Source: Paenibacillus_E violae
Lineage (GTDB): Bacteria > Bacillota > Bacilli > Paenibacillales > NBRC-103111
Assembly (NCBI RefSeq): GCF_032461945.1
Contig: NZ_JAWCUD010000012.1
Coordinates: 224,102-288,101 of the forward strand
DNA: 64,000 bases
Direction: 5' to 3'
The translations under genes and the position numbers were made by a program. Shown in pieces: positions 49,540-58,737 of the stretch. The notes under the pieces are model-generated. The model saw only the letters and a list, made by a program, of their open reading frames with translations. It was not told where the DNA came from and made no database searches. Numbering within the stretch: the stretch's first letter is position 1; each line of letters opens with the position of its first letter.

Positions 49540-50826
49540 TTATTTCAACTTCCCTTCCTTCTTGAGTCGTACTTCCACCGCTCTCGCATGACCTTCCAGC
49601 CCTTCATTGCGGGCCAAAGTCATAATCATATCGCCGTTCGCGATGAGCGCTTCCTTGCTATAGTGAATAACGCTTGATTTTTTCAGAAAATCGTCTACAT
49701 TCAGCGGGGATGAGAAACGGGCTGTGCCGTTCGTCGGCAGCACATGATTCGGCCCGGCGAAATAATCGCCGACAGGCTCTGTGCTGTACGCACCCAAGAA
49801 AATAGCCCCAGCATTCTCAATGCGCGGCAGCAGGTTAAAAGGCTCCTGCACTAGCAGCTCGCAATGCTCAGGCGCCAAGCGGTTGACTACGTCAACGCCT
49901 TCGTCCAAGCTGTCCACGAGGAGAATGGCACCTCTGGTCGCTGTAGAAACGGCAGCGATCGCTTTCTTCGGCAGCATATCCAGCTGCCGCCATAGCTCTA
50001 GCCGAACCGATTCGGCTAGCTCCTGGGACGGTGTCACCAGAATAGCCGGTGACATCTCATCATGCTCGGCTTGCGCCAGCAAATCAGCCGCAACGTATTC
50101 AGGATCGGCGTGCTCATCCGCCAGCACGACGATGTCCGTTGGCCCGGCGATCATGTCGATATCGACGACGCCGAACACGAAGCGCTTCGCCAGCGCGACG
50201 TAGATGTTGCCAGGGCCGACGATTTTATCGACCGGCTGGATCGATTCCGTGCCGTAGGCCAGCGCGGCTACCGCCTGCGCCCCGCCTGCGCGGTAGATCT
50301 CTTTCACACCCGCTTCGGCTGCCGCCACGAGGATATGCGGGTTGATGCCCTCTTCCCCAGCGGTGGCCGGAGGCGTCACCATCGCGATCTCCGGCACCCC
50401 CGCCACGATCGCGGGGATGGCATTCATCAGCACGGAGGACGGGTACGCCGCCTTCCCTCCGGGCACATACAAGCCGACCCGCTTCAGCGGTCGGATGATT
50501 TGGCCCAGCAGGCTGCCGTCCGGCTGCAGGTCCATCCATGATGTGCGTTTCTGCTTCTCATGAAACGCACGAATATTAGCGGCCGCTTGACGCAGCGCCG
50601 CCAAGAACTCGGCGTCGACCTGTGCGTACGCCGCCTGGATCTCTTCGTCGCTGACGCGAAGCTCAGCGACTTCGACGCGGTCGAACTCCCGCGCCATGCG
50701 CCGCAGCGCGGCGTCGCCGTCCTTCCGCACTTCATCGATGATGCGGCGGACGGTTTCATTTTGCTCCGGTGAACCGTATTCGACCTCGCGTTTCAATTCA
50801 AATTCCGAGGCGGGTAGTATCCGCAT
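49540..50826 (-). CDS. hisD: Histidinol dehydrogenase
   Basis: A 428-residue zinc enzyme that oxidises histidinol to histidine in two NAD steps. VGLYVPGGKAAYPSSVLMNAIPA is the NAD region, KIVGPGNIYVALAK and GPTDIVVLAD follow, DLLAQAEHDEMSPAIL and APEHCELLV hold catalytic His/Glu and zinc ligands, and NHVLPTNGTARFSSPL the family end block. This gene is the GC-richest of the operon to the eye. ATG 50826 follows AGGGAG. Confidence 0.97.
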   Translation of the reverse strand: MRILPASEFELKREVEYGSPEQNETVRRIIDEVRKDGDAALRRMAREFDRVEVAELRVSDEEIQAAYAQVDAEFLAALRQAAANIRAFHEKQKRTSWMDLQPDGSLLGQIIRPLKRVGLYVPGGKAAYPSSVLMNAIPAIVAGVPEIAMVTPPATAGEEGINPHILVAAAEAGVKEIYRAGGAQAVAALAYGTESIQPVDKIVGPGNIYVALAKRFVFGVVDIDMIAGPTDIVVLADEHADPEYVAADLLAQAEHDEMSPAILVTPSQELAESVRLELWRQLDMLPKKAIAAVSTATRGAILLVDSLDEGVDVVNRLAPEHCELLVQEPFNLLPRIENAGAIFLGAYSTEPVGDYFAGPNHVLPTNGTARFSSPLNVDDFLKKSSVIHYSKEALIANGDMIMTLARNEGLEGHARAVEVRLKKEGKLK

Positions 50827-50844
50827 AGCTATCTCCCTTTCTTT

Positions 50845-51483
50845 CTAAACCTTCGTCAGCGCAGGAAGTACCGCCTGCAGCATATCACACAACCGCTGAA
50901 TGGATTCGTTCTTCATGCGGTAGCTAACCCGATTCGCAATTAAGCGGCTCGTAATTTGAAAAATCTCCTCTTGCTCCACGAGTCCGTTCTCTTTCAGCGT
51001 CTGTCCCGTCTCCACCATGTCCACAATACGGTCAGCAAGACCGATGAGCGGCGCCAGCTCGATAGAGCCATTCAACTTAATGACCTCTACCTGCTGCCCT
51101 TGCTCGCGGAAATATTGTGATGCCACGTTCGGATACTTCGTCGCCACTCTTGGATTGATTACTTGCTTCCAATCCGGCAGCCCGATCACCGACATGCGGC
51201 AGCGAGCAATCCCCAAATCCAGCAGCTCGTAAACGTTACGGTTTTCCTCCATTAACACATCCTTGCCGACAACCCCGATATCCGCTACCCCATATTCGAC
51301 ATAGGTCGGAACATCCACAGGTTTTGCTAAAATGAATTCCATTTTCGCTTCATGTACGGGAATAATTAACCGACGTCCTTCTTCCAAATCCTCCGGAATC
51401 GGCAGCCCCGCTTTATGAAAAAGCTTCGCTGCCTGTTTATAAATACGGCCTTTCGGCATCGCTACTTTAAGTATTTCATCCAC
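50845..51483 (-). CDS. hisG: ATP phosphoribosyltransferase, short form catalytic subunit
   Basis: A 212-residue short-form HisG, first step of histidine synthesis (ATP plus PRPP). VAMPKGRIYKQAAKLF at the start and the PRPP-binding LAPLIGLADRIVDMVETGQTLKENGL are clear. It lacks the C-terminal regulatory domain of long HisG and needs HisZ, coded next to it. Starts with GTG 51483. Confidence 0.96.
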   Translation of the reverse strand: MDEILKVAMPKGRIYKQAAKLFHKAGLPIPEDLEEGRRLIIPVHEAKMEFILAKPVDVPTYVEYGVADIGVVGKDVLMEENRNVYELLDLGIARCRMSVIGLPDWKQVINPRVATKYPNVASQYFREQGQQVEVIKLNGSIELAPLIGLADRIVDMVETGQTLKENGLVEQEEIFQITSRLIANRVSYRMKNESIQRLCDMLQAVLPALTKV

Positions 51484-51555
51484 CGTTCCAACCTACCTTC
51501 CGATCGCCGGAGAAAAAGCGCTTAATCTGCGCTCCCTTCCTGCTTTGTGTGTACC

Positions 51556-52767
51556 TTATTGCGCTAACAGCGCTATAACTTCCTGATATGCGATGCCACG
51601 CACCTCATATGAACCATCTTCTTTCGCTAATCGCGCGCTCGACCAAGCTCCTGGTTCGCTCACCAGCTGCGTAATTACCACAGCCGTCTCCTCGCTGCCC
51701 CGCTTAGCTTTGGCTAGTTGGAGCGCTTCTTCGCGATGCTCAGCATCGTAAGCAATCAACACGCGCTTAGGTGTCGCTACAGCTTCTCCGCCGTTCACTT
51801 CAAGAATGCGGTTCGTCTTCAGCGCAAAACCCGTCGCCGGCGCAGGCCGCCCGAACTGGCTCAGCAGATTATCGTATCTGCCGCCGCTGCACACTGGGAA
51901 GCCAAGATCTGCTGCATATCCTTCAAATGTCATGCCTGTATAGTAGGAGAAATCTCCAATCATCGTTAAATCGATAACAACGTGTTCGCTTACGCCATAA
52001 GCTTTCAGGACATCCCACACTTCACATAGGTGTCGAATTGCATCCTGCGCGATAGGGTGCTGAGAAACCATCCGAGCTTGCTCGCAAATTTCATCTCCGC
52101 CTCTAAGCCTTAACACGCCGATTAGCTCCCGCTCCACCTCTGGCGTAAGGGCCAGTGACTTGATTGCTTCACGGTATCCGACATAATCACGAGCTAGCAA
52201 ATGTTCCTTCAAACTCAGCTGAGCATCACTGCGGCCTTCCAGTGTTTCCTGGAACAATCCGTTCAAGAACCCTACATGGCCGAGTGCAATCTTGAATGTA
52301 CCAACGCCAGCCGCTTGCAGCGAAGCAACTGCCAAGGCCACAACCTCAGCATCAGCTTCTGACGAAGCATCCCCGATTAATTCAACACCTGTTTGGTAAA
52401 ACTCCGAATCGCGTCCAGCTTCCTCTTCTATCGCGCGAAACACGTTCGAATGATAGGATAAACGAAGTGGGAACGCATGTTCCTTCAATAAAGATGAAGC
52501 TACACGTGCGATCGGAGCAGTCAATTCGGAACGCAATACTAGCGTTTGACCTTTGCGATCCAGCAGCTTGAAAAGCTTCTTATCTTCTGTGGAGCTTGCC
52601 ACCCCAACGGTATCGTAATATTCAAGTGTAGGCGTAAGGATCTGGTTATATCCCCAGCGTTCCATACAAGCCAGTACACGGTATTCTATGTTGCGCAGCT
52701 TCGTGACCGCTTCGGGCAAGTAATCCTTGACCCCTAACGGCTTTTCAAATACTTTTGGCTTTGACAC
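51556..52767 (-). CDS. hisZ: ATP phosphoribosyltransferase regulatory subunit
   Basis: A 403-residue histidyl-tRNA-synthetase-like protein that has lost aminoacylation and instead gives HisG activity and histidine feedback. KPLGVKDYLPEAV, LVLRSELTAPIARV (synthetase motif 2-like), YSNVFRAIEE region and VCSGGRYDNLLSQFGRPAPATGFAL (motif 3-like) are seen. First gene of the operon; starts with GTG 52767 after GAGGTGA. The adjacent short hisG separates it from true HisS. Confidence 0.94.
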   Translation of the reverse strand: MSKPKVFEKPLGVKDYLPEAVTKLRNIEYRVLACMERWGYNQILTPTLEYYDTVGVASSTEDKKLFKLLDRKGQTLVLRSELTAPIARVASSLLKEHAFPLRLSYHSNVFRAIEEEAGRDSEFYQTGVELIGDASSEADAEVVALAVASLQAAGVGTFKIALGHVGFLNGLFQETLEGRSDAQLSLKEHLLARDYVGYREAIKSLALTPEVERELIGVLRLRGGDEICEQARMVSQHPIAQDAIRHLCEVWDVLKAYGVSEHVVIDLTMIGDFSYYTGMTFEGYAADLGFPVCSGGRYDNLLSQFGRPAPATGFALKTNRILEVNGGEAVATPKRVLIAYDAEHREEALQLAKAKRGSEETAVVITQLVSEPGAWSSARLAKEDGSYEVRGIAYQEVIALLAQ

Positions 52768-52867
52768 CGTCTCACCTCAACATCTATAAATTCAGTTCTG
52801 TTTTTCCCTCTTATCACTTTATCGCGTTAACGTGCTACCATACTACCAAAATAAAGAATGTACGGCT

Positions 52868-52896
52868 ATTTTATCACGTAACCCTAGGACCGTCAA
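52868..52896 (-). promoter_or_regulatory. Sigma-A promoter of the his operon
   Basis: Minus strand: -35 TTGACG (52891-52896), -10 TAAAAT (52868-52873), spacer 17. About 45 bases downstream is CGCGTTAACGTG with the palindrome CGTTAACG, a candidate operator. No T-box specifier structure is seen in the 100-base leader. Confidence 0.75.
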
Positions 52897-52944
52897 TTGC
52901 CTCTTTCACTAGTTCCTTACATTTACAATTTCTTTACGTTCGCA

Positions 52945-52966
52945 AAGAAAAAGAGCTGTACAGCTC
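52945..52966 (-). terminator. Rho-independent terminator of the hprK-lgt-ppaX-yvoF row
   Basis: GAGCTGTACAGCTC (52953-52966) is a self-complementary stem followed on the minus strand by TTTTTCTTTG. It separates the upstream row from the his promoter. Confidence 0.7.
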
Positions 52967-52999
52967 AATAGCGCACAACTCTTATTTCTCAATTTGAAA

Positions 53000-53476
53000 T
53001 TAACGTATGGTTTGCAGCGGATTTCCTGCGACGAAGCTATGCGCGGCTACATCCTTGTGCACGACTGAACCCGCACCGATGATTGCGTAATCTCCGATCG
53101 TTACGCCTGGAAGAATCGTCGTATTCGCCCCCACCATCACATGGGATCCGATATGAACATCGCCAAGCCTATACTCCTTGGTCAAATATTCATGAGCCAA
53201 TATCGTCGTGTTATACCCAATAATCGTATTATTGCCAATATGAATCTTCTCTGGAAAAAACACATCCACCATGACCATCAAGGCAAATGCTGTGTGTTCC
53301 CCCACCGTCATCCCAAGGATATGCCGGTAGATCCAGTTTTTCATCCGCAGCGAAGGCGAATATCGTGTAATCTGGATGAATACGAAATTGCGAATCGCCT
53401 TCCATTTGCTGACGGTATGATAGATTTGCCACAGGGCATTAGGACCCTCAACCGGGTACCTGTCCGTTTTTCTCAA
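53000..53476 (-). CDS. Left-handed beta-helix acyltransferase (YvoF-like)
   Basis: A 158-residue hexapeptide-repeat acetyltransferase. The repeats run from IHIGNNTIIGYNTTIL to VHIGSHVMVGANTTILPGVTIGDYAIIGAGSVV, ending AGNPLQTIR, as in maltose/galactoside-type acetyltransferases. The N terminus MRKTDRYPVEGPNALWQIY matches Bacillus YvoF, which follows ppaX in the same way. It starts with TTG 53476, overlapping the ppaX stop (TTGA). The acceptor is unknown. Confidence 0.88.
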   Translation of the reverse strand: MRKTDRYPVEGPNALWQIYHTVSKWKAIRNFVFIQITRYSPSLRMKNWIYRHILGMTVGEHTAFALMVMVDVFFPEKIHIGNNTIIGYNTTILAHEYLTKEYRLGDVHIGSHVMVGANTTILPGVTIGDYAIIGAGSVVHKDVAAHSFVAGNPLQTIR

Positions 53477-54132
53477 TGAGCATCCACATCCGACGCAAGA
53501 CCCACGATAGGCAGTAGATCGAACATATCGTCAATTAGATGATCAGGATTGTACTCCTCCAAGTAAGAGCGGCCTTTCCATGACCATGTAACACCAACTG
53601 ATATGACACCCGCATTTTTCGCGGCTTCAATGTCATAATGGCTGTCTCCCACCATCACGGCTTGATCCGGCGTTCCTCCCAGTACCTTAAGTGCAGCGAG
53701 AATGCCTTCCGGGTGCGGTTTCGCTTCCTTCACATCTTCTACAGTGACAATCGTGCTCACGAACTCGTCTAGTCCGCACAATTTCAGGCCCATTAGCGTA
53801 GTTTGTCTGATTTTGCTGGTCACGATGCCGATTTTAATCCCATTCTCATGCAATTTCTTCATAACAGCTCGCACGTTAGGGAACTCCTTAACAAGCTCAT
53901 CATGTTTGGACAGGTTAAATGTTCGATATTTCTTTATGAGCTCTTCCACTTCTTTTCTTCCTGTAAAAAACTCCATTTGCTCGACAAGCGGCCGCCCCAT
54001 ATTCGGGATGATTAACTCCCGGCCTACGGGTTCCGGCGTCTCGCCTTCCAAGCTATGCAAAAAGGACTGCACAATCAGCTCATTGGTATCCACAATGGTG
54101 CCATCCAGGTCAAACAGTACGGTTTGAATCAT
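53473..54132 (-). CDS. ppaX: Pyrophosphatase PpaX, HAD family
   Basis: A 219-residue HAD phosphatase. Motif I is LFDLDGTIVDTN, motif II IVTSKIR, and motif III/IV KPHPEGIL with MVGDSHYDIEAAKNAG. PpaX hydrolyses the pyrophosphate that HprK makes when it dephosphorylates P-Ser-HPr with phosphate, which explains its place in the hprK row. ATG 54132 follows AAAGGAG and overlaps the lgt end by 23 bases. Confidence 0.93.
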   Translation of the reverse strand: MIQTVLFDLDGTIVDTNELIVQSFLHSLEGETPEPVGRELIIPNMGRPLVEQMEFFTGRKEVEELIKKYRTFNLSKHDELVKEFPNVRAVMKKLHENGIKIGIVTSKIRQTTLMGLKLCGLDEFVSTIVTVEDVKEAKPHPEGILAALKVLGGTPDQAVMVGDSHYDIEAAKNAGVISVGVTWSWKGRSYLEEYNPDHLIDDMFDLLPIVGLASDVDAH

Positions 54133-55087
54133 AATCTGCTCCTTTATCTTGCTGCTCTTGTTCTTTCACGACTCTATTTTTGTCTAATGTTTTTGAGGAA
54201 ACAATCGGGTCTGCATAGTGAACAGTGGCATACCCTTTTTTCCTTCTTACGGTAATTAAAATGGCCATTCCAATGACAAGCAGAAGTGCTAACAGCTGTG
54301 AGAATCTCACGTTGCCGCCATACGTCATCACACCCGGTTCAAAGACGGCTTTCATCGGAGACCAAAGTGCATTAACAAACGAAGCCAGCCATGCAGGACC
54401 TGTGAAATCCAAACTATCCGTGCGCAAGCCCTCAATGAAGAATCGTCCTATGGAGTACCAGATGAAGTAACTGAAGAAAAGTTCTCCAGCTCGTAAGAAT
54501 GGTCTGCGGCGAAGCCATAGAAGCACACACAATCCTACAATGTTCCACAAAGATTCATACAGAAACGCCGGGTGATAAAACGTGCCTTCAATGTTCATTT
54601 GATTCACAATAAAATTAGGCAAATGCAGCGTGTTGCGCAGGAATGACTCCGAAACAGGGCCCCCATGTGCTTCCTGATTCATGAAATTGCCCCAACGTCC
54701 AATCGCTTGGCCAACGATTAAGCCTGGCGCGCAAATATCCGCAATCCGCAAGAAACCGTAGCCTTTTGCTCTAACATAGAAATACACACCGATAATGGCG
54801 CCGATTAACGCCCCGTAGATGGCGATCCCACCGTGCCAGATCATGAAAATTTCAGCCAAGTTATTCTTATAATCCGACCACTGGAAGGCCACATAATATA
54901 TTCTTGCCCCAATAATGGCCGAAGGCACGCCAATCAGCAACAAATCCATGAAAAAGTCAGGAATAATCTTGAATCGTTTTCCTTCTTGAATGGCCAATAG
55001 TAGCCCGATTAATGCTGCTGTACCTAAAATAATGCCATACCATCGGACATGAATCGGTCCAAGGGAGAACGCAACGCTTTCTAACAT
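54110..55087 (-). CDS. lgt: Prolipoprotein diacylglyceryl transferase
   Basis: A 325-residue membrane enzyme that attaches diacylglycerol to the lipobox Cys of prolipoproteins. The signature GRWGNFMNQEAHGGPVSE is present with seven or so helices, and RWYGIILG near the start. The C-terminal 45 residues after the last helix are a hydrophilic tail (DKNRVVKEQEQQDKGADYD) longer than usual. Between hprK and ppaX as in Bacillus. Confidence 0.96.
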   Translation of the reverse strand: MLESVAFSLGPIHVRWYGIILGTAALIGLLLAIQEGKRFKIIPDFFMDLLLIGVPSAIIGARIYYVAFQWSDYKNNLAEIFMIWHGGIAIYGALIGAIIGVYFYVRAKGYGFLRIADICAPGLIVGQAIGRWGNFMNQEAHGGPVSESFLRNTLHLPNFIVNQMNIEGTFYHPAFLYESLWNIVGLCVLLWLRRRPFLRAGELFFSYFIWYSIGRFFIEGLRTDSLDFTGPAWLASFVNALWSPMKAVFEPGVMTYGGNVRFSQLLALLLVIGMAILITVRRKKGYATVHYADPIVSSKTLDKNRVVKEQEQQDKGADYDSNRTV

Positions 55088-55129
55088 AGTTTCACTCCTT
55101 CAGATGTTAACTGTCTTTCTAGCCAGATT

Positions 55130-56071
55130 TCAATCAAAATCTTCATAATCTTCGTTCAGCGATTCCGTTAGTTTATTCGTAAACTGCAGCGCCGCGTTGT
55201 ACCCCATCCGCTTCAAACGATAGTTCATCGCAGCCACTTCTACGATAACCGCTAAATTTCGTCCAGGTCGTACTGGAATCGTGACGAGCGGCAAATCGGT
55301 ATCAATGATGCGTGTGAGTTCCTCATCTAAGCCTAAGCGATCATATTGCTTGTCCTGCTGCCAATTCTCCAATTTGACCACGACGGAAATTTTCTTCACA
55401 TTACGAACCGCCCCGGCTCCGAACAATGTCATCACATTGATAATACCGACGCCGCGGATTTCGAGCAAATGCCGGATCAATTCCGGCGCGTTCCCTGTCA
55501 GCACTTTATCTCCGTTTTGACGTATTTCAACGGCATCATCGGCAATTAAGCGATGCCCTCTTTTTACAAGCTCAAGCGCTGTTTCGCTTTTCCCGATACC
55601 GCTGCTGCCTGTAATCAGCATGCCGATACCATAGACATCGACAAGAACGCCATGAATCGTCGTGCTTGGCGCTAATTTATTTTCCAAAAACCCTGTTAAT
55701 CGGCTTGCGAAAATGGTTGTCGACATTTGACTGCGAAGCACGGGAAGATCACGTTTTGTCGCTTCTTCCAACAGCTCCGTTGGAATATCCAGCCCTCGTG
55801 TCACGATGATACAAGGTGTTTCCTCCGGAGCGCATAGCTGCTCTACCCGGTTTCTGCGGACACCTGTCGTTAACATCTCCATGAAGGTGATTTCTGTCTT
55901 CCCTAGCATTTGAATACGTTCTCTCGGATGATAATTGAAATATCCCGCCATCTCGAGACCCGGACGGTACAAATCTCCGGTTGTTATCGCACGTTTGAGC
56001 CCAGATTCACCTGCAAGAACCTCCATATGGAGTTGTTCCACTAACTCGGAAACCTTCACCTTTTTGGCCAT
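55130..56071 (-). CDS. hprK: HPr kinase/phosphorylase
   Basis: A 313-residue bifunctional enzyme that phosphorylates Ser46 of HPr/Crh, and reverses it with phosphate. Walker A is GSSGIGKSETALEL (about 153), with HRLIADDAVEI and the HprK signature LEIRGVGIINVMTLFGAGAVR. The C-terminal MGYNAALQFTNKL is family-typical. Its substrates include the HPr-like protein at 37671. First gene of hprK-lgt-ppaX-yvoF. Confidence 0.97.
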   Translation of the reverse strand: MAKKVKVSELVEQLHMEVLAGESGLKRAITTGDLYRPGLEMAGYFNYHPRERIQMLGKTEITFMEMLTTGVRRNRVEQLCAPEETPCIIVTRGLDIPTELLEEATKRDLPVLRSQMSTTIFASRLTGFLENKLAPSTTIHGVLVDVYGIGMLITGSSGIGKSETALELVKRGHRLIADDAVEIRQNGDKVLTGNAPELIRHLLEIRGVGIINVMTLFGAGAVRNVKKISVVVKLENWQQDKQYDRLGLDEELTRIIDTDLPLVTIPVRPGRNLAVIVEVAAMNYRLKRMGYNAALQFTNKLTESLNEDYEDFD

Positions 56072-56213
56072 CGTCCTATCTCCTCTGCGTTTTGCCTGAG
56101 CAAAACCTGCTTCATCTGCTCATACTCATTTCTTTTCCAATAGTTTCATCGTAATGGAATACGAAACTGAAATCAACTAAAGTGTTCGCAATCTTCCTGT
56201 TTCTCCCCAAACA

Positions 56214-56241
56214 GCAAAAAAGCCAGCCGATTACGGCTGGC
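56214..56241 (-). terminator. Rho-independent terminator of the MsmX-type ATPase gene
   Basis: GCCAGCCG (56222-56229) and CGGCTGGC (56234-56241) form an eight-pair stem; six T follow on the minus strand. Confidence 0.9.
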
Positions 56242-56255
56242 CTTTCAGTTCCAAC

Positions 56256-57377
56256 TTATTTCGCTAAGATGGACAATGTGGATTCTTTATCGAAGAAATG
56301 AACTTTGTTCATATCCAAAGCCAATTTCACGTTTGTGCCTTCTTTGATTCCGGATCGGCCATCTACACGTGCGATAACTGTGTTAGCGCCGATACCGTTC
56401 AGGTACAAGTACATTTCGTGACCCAAGTTCTCAGTTAATTCAACGTTAACGTTGAATACTGTGTTCGGGGAAGCTTCCAAGAATACTGGCTCTTCGTGAA
56501 TGTCTTCTGGACGAACTCCCAGAATCACTTCTTTACCAACATATCCTTTGTCTTTCAGTACTTGTGCTTTACCAGCTGGAACTTCAACGTTAACAGAACC
56601 TGCTTTGAAGAAGATTCCGCTTCCTTCTTGTGTCAGTGTACCTGTCATGAAGTTCATGGATGGGGATCCGATGAAGCCCGCAACGAAGATGTTCACTGGG
56701 AAGTTGTAGATTTCTTCAGGTGTAGCTGCTTGTTGAATGATACCTTTATCCATAACAACGATGCGATCGCCCATTGTCATTGCTTCGATTTGGTCATGCG
56801 TTACGTAGATTGTCGTAACACCAAGACGTTTTGTTAATTTTGTGATTTCCGCACGCATTTGTACGCGAAGTTTCGCATCCAAGTTGGAAAGCGGCTCATC
56901 CATTAAGAATACTTGTGGCTCACGAACGATCGCACGACCCAAGGCAACACGTTGGCGTTGACCACCGGAAAGAGCTTTTGGTTTGCGGTCCAGCAAGTGA
57001 ACGATATCCAAGATTTTCGCTGCTTCGCGAACGCGAGCATCGATATCAGCTTTTTTGAATTTACGAAGTTTCAAACCGAATGCCATGTTTTGATAAACAG
57101 TCATATGCGGGTAAAGGGCATAAGATTGGAAAACCATCGCGATATCGCGGTCTTTAGGAGCGACATCATTAACTAGGCGGTCTCCGATGTAAAGTTCACC
57201 CTCAGTGATTTCCTCTAATCCTGCGATCATACGAAGAGTTGTGGATTTTCCGCAACCGGAAGCTCCAACCAATACGACGAACTCTTTATCTGCAATTTCA
57301 AGATGGAAATCTTTAACTGTAGATTCTTCTGCACCAGAATATCTTTTAACGATATGATTTAAACGTACGCCTGCCAT
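56256..57377 (-). CDS. msmX: ABC transporter ATP-binding protein, multi-sugar type (MsmX/UgpC)
   Basis: A 373-residue ATPase: Walker A GASGCGKSTT, Q loop FQSYALYPHMTV, signature ALSGGQRQRVALGRA, Walker B VFLMDEPLSNLDAKLR, H loop VTHDQ, then the MalK-type regulatory OB folds with GVRPEDIH. In Bacillus MsmX is a shared ATPase that powers many carbohydrate importers whose own operons lack one. No permease gene is adjacent, which fits that role. Start ATG 57377 follows AGGGGG. The upstream PucR-type gene reads in the same direction. Confidence 0.93.
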   Translation of the reverse strand: MAGVRLNHIVKRYSGAEESTVKDFHLEIADKEFVVLVGASGCGKSTTLRMIAGLEEITEGELYIGDRLVNDVAPKDRDIAMVFQSYALYPHMTVYQNMAFGLKLRKFKKADIDARVREAAKILDIVHLLDRKPKALSGGQRQRVALGRAIVREPQVFLMDEPLSNLDAKLRVQMRAEITKLTKRLGVTTIYVTHDQIEAMTMGDRIVVMDKGIIQQAATPEEIYNFPVNIFVAGFIGSPSMNFMTGTLTQEGSGIFFKAGSVNVEVPAGKAQVLKDKGYVGKEVILGVRPEDIHEEPVFLEASPNTVFNVNVELTENLGHEMYLYLNGIGANTVIARVDGRSGIKEGTNVKLALDMNKVHFFDKESTLSILAK

Positions 57378-57490
57378 GTGTTCATTCCCCCTACGGTTTA
57401 TCGATGTACACTACTTGTTCATCAACTTTTGACTATACTCATCTTACCCCACGAAGCCCGGACTGACTATGCACAATACCTACAAAAAAA

Positions 57491-58606
57491 TCACTTTCTT
57501 TTCGTTACTTTGTACAATAATAGTGCAAGTCTTACTAATACCGCATGATTAAACGTTCGGACATCCAGTCCGGTCTCATTTTTGAACTTGTCCAATCGAT
57601 ATAATAGCGTGTTCCTATGAATATAAAGCTTCTTCGCGGTTTCACTAACATTGCAGTCTAGTGTGAAGAAATGCTCAAGGGTTGTAACCGTCTCTGCGTC
57701 CAGCGCATGGTCGGTGCCGCGCAGCACCTGCTCCAGGAATTCCGCTTTCTCCTCTTCCTCAATAAGGTGCAGCAGCTTTTCCAACCGAAGCTCCCAACGA
57801 AGGTGAATGAAGCTGCCTACGTGGAAAGAGCGGCCTAGCATAATCGTTTCCCTTAGTTTGAGAATCGTAGCAAACAGCGATTTCGCGGGTTTCACTGGAT
57901 AATCGATGGCTAGATGGCATTCTCCCACCCACTCATTAGCGAGCATTTCATATAAACCTGAACCCAGGGCATCTAGAATTTGTTCTACGCTTTCTTCTTC
58001 GTCACCCTCACGTTCTTCGCTTCCACTCGCTAGCAAACCTTCCGGCGCTAGAATCAGCCATTCTTTATCCATTAGAGGAATCAGAATAATCTCCGATTCA
58101 AAGAAAGATTCCAGCAGCTTTTTCAGCTCTGCGTAGGAAACGCTCTGGCTTTGAGAATAATCCCCGTATAAAAGCAGCGGAATTTTCGTTGAATACAGTG
58201 AGGATTGTGAAGCAAGCGCATCTGGAAGCTCCGCGTAAGTCGAACCGAGTTCCATTTGCTGAAGCAGCCAATCCCTTAACTGATGAGCCCTTCTTTCATC
58301 TTCAGACAGGTAAATGCCACGCTGTTTCTTTTCCTGTGTTTGTTTGGACTCAACCGTCATTTCAACGAGTTTGCGCTCAGATGCCGTCAGCTTGGCTCCA
58401 GCTATCTGTAAAACGCGTATATCCTTATGTTCCTTAGCTAAATAAAACAACACATCTTGCCCACGTTCAATACTTCGACAAAAGCTCGCCGGGTGTTCGG
58501 CTTGTTCTTCGGATAAGTGCAACCAATCTGCTTCAGAGATCAAACCAATGTGCATAGGTGTCTGTAAAACCGCTTCCAAACGTTCTTTTATGCGCTCCCA
58601 ATCCAT
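57491..58606 (-). CDS. PucR/CdaR-type transcriptional regulator
   Basis: A 371-residue protein with a C-terminal PucR helix-turn-helix: TLEHFFTLDCNVSETAKKLYIHRNTLLYRL followed by FKNETGLDVRTFNHAVLVRLALLL. The preceding region (about 120-280) resembles the GGDEF-like fold common in CdaR regulators; the N terminus is unassigned. Glu/Ser-rich loop SGSEEREGDEEESVEQ about 215. ATG 58606 follows AAGGAGAG. It lies 113 bases before msmX in the same direction, so it could control carbohydrate uptake; that link is positional only. Confidence 0.85.
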   Translation of the reverse strand: MDWERIKERLEAVLQTPMHIGLISEADWLHLSEEQAEHPASFCRSIERGQDVLFYLAKEHKDIRVLQIAGAKLTASERKLVEMTVESKQTQEKKQRGIYLSEDERRAHQLRDWLLQQMELGSTYAELPDALASQSSLYSTKIPLLLYGDYSQSQSVSYAELKKLLESFFESEIILIPLMDKEWLILAPEGLLASGSEEREGDEEESVEQILDALGSGLYEMLANEWVGECHLAIDYPVKPAKSLFATILKLRETIMLGRSFHVGSFIHLRWELRLEKLLHLIEEEEKAEFLEQVLRGTDHALDAETVTTLEHFFTLDCNVSETAKKLYIHRNTLLYRLDKFKNETGLDVRTFNHAVLVRLALLLYKVTKRK

Positions 58607-58679
58607 CTGCGTCTCTCCTTAGTCCTAGCTTTCTTTTATCTCTATCTCCCTATTGTACCATATCTGCCAGGTTTCATGG

Positions 58680-58716
58680 AAAAGAACCCTCCTGCAACTA
58701 GGCTGCATAAGGGTTC
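58680..58716 (-). terminator. Rho-independent terminator of the NlpC/P60 gene
   Basis: GAACCCT (58684-58690) pairs with AGGGTTC (58710-58716), with an inner TGCA/TGCA pair; TTTTCC follows on the minus strand. Confidence 0.7.
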
Positions 58717-58737
58717 CATTGATTGGTAGCTAATCTT

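Noticed and set aside
52768..52950. T-box or histidine attenuator before hisZ
   Set aside because: No T-box sequence, specifier loop or terminator/antiterminator pair was found after the promoter.
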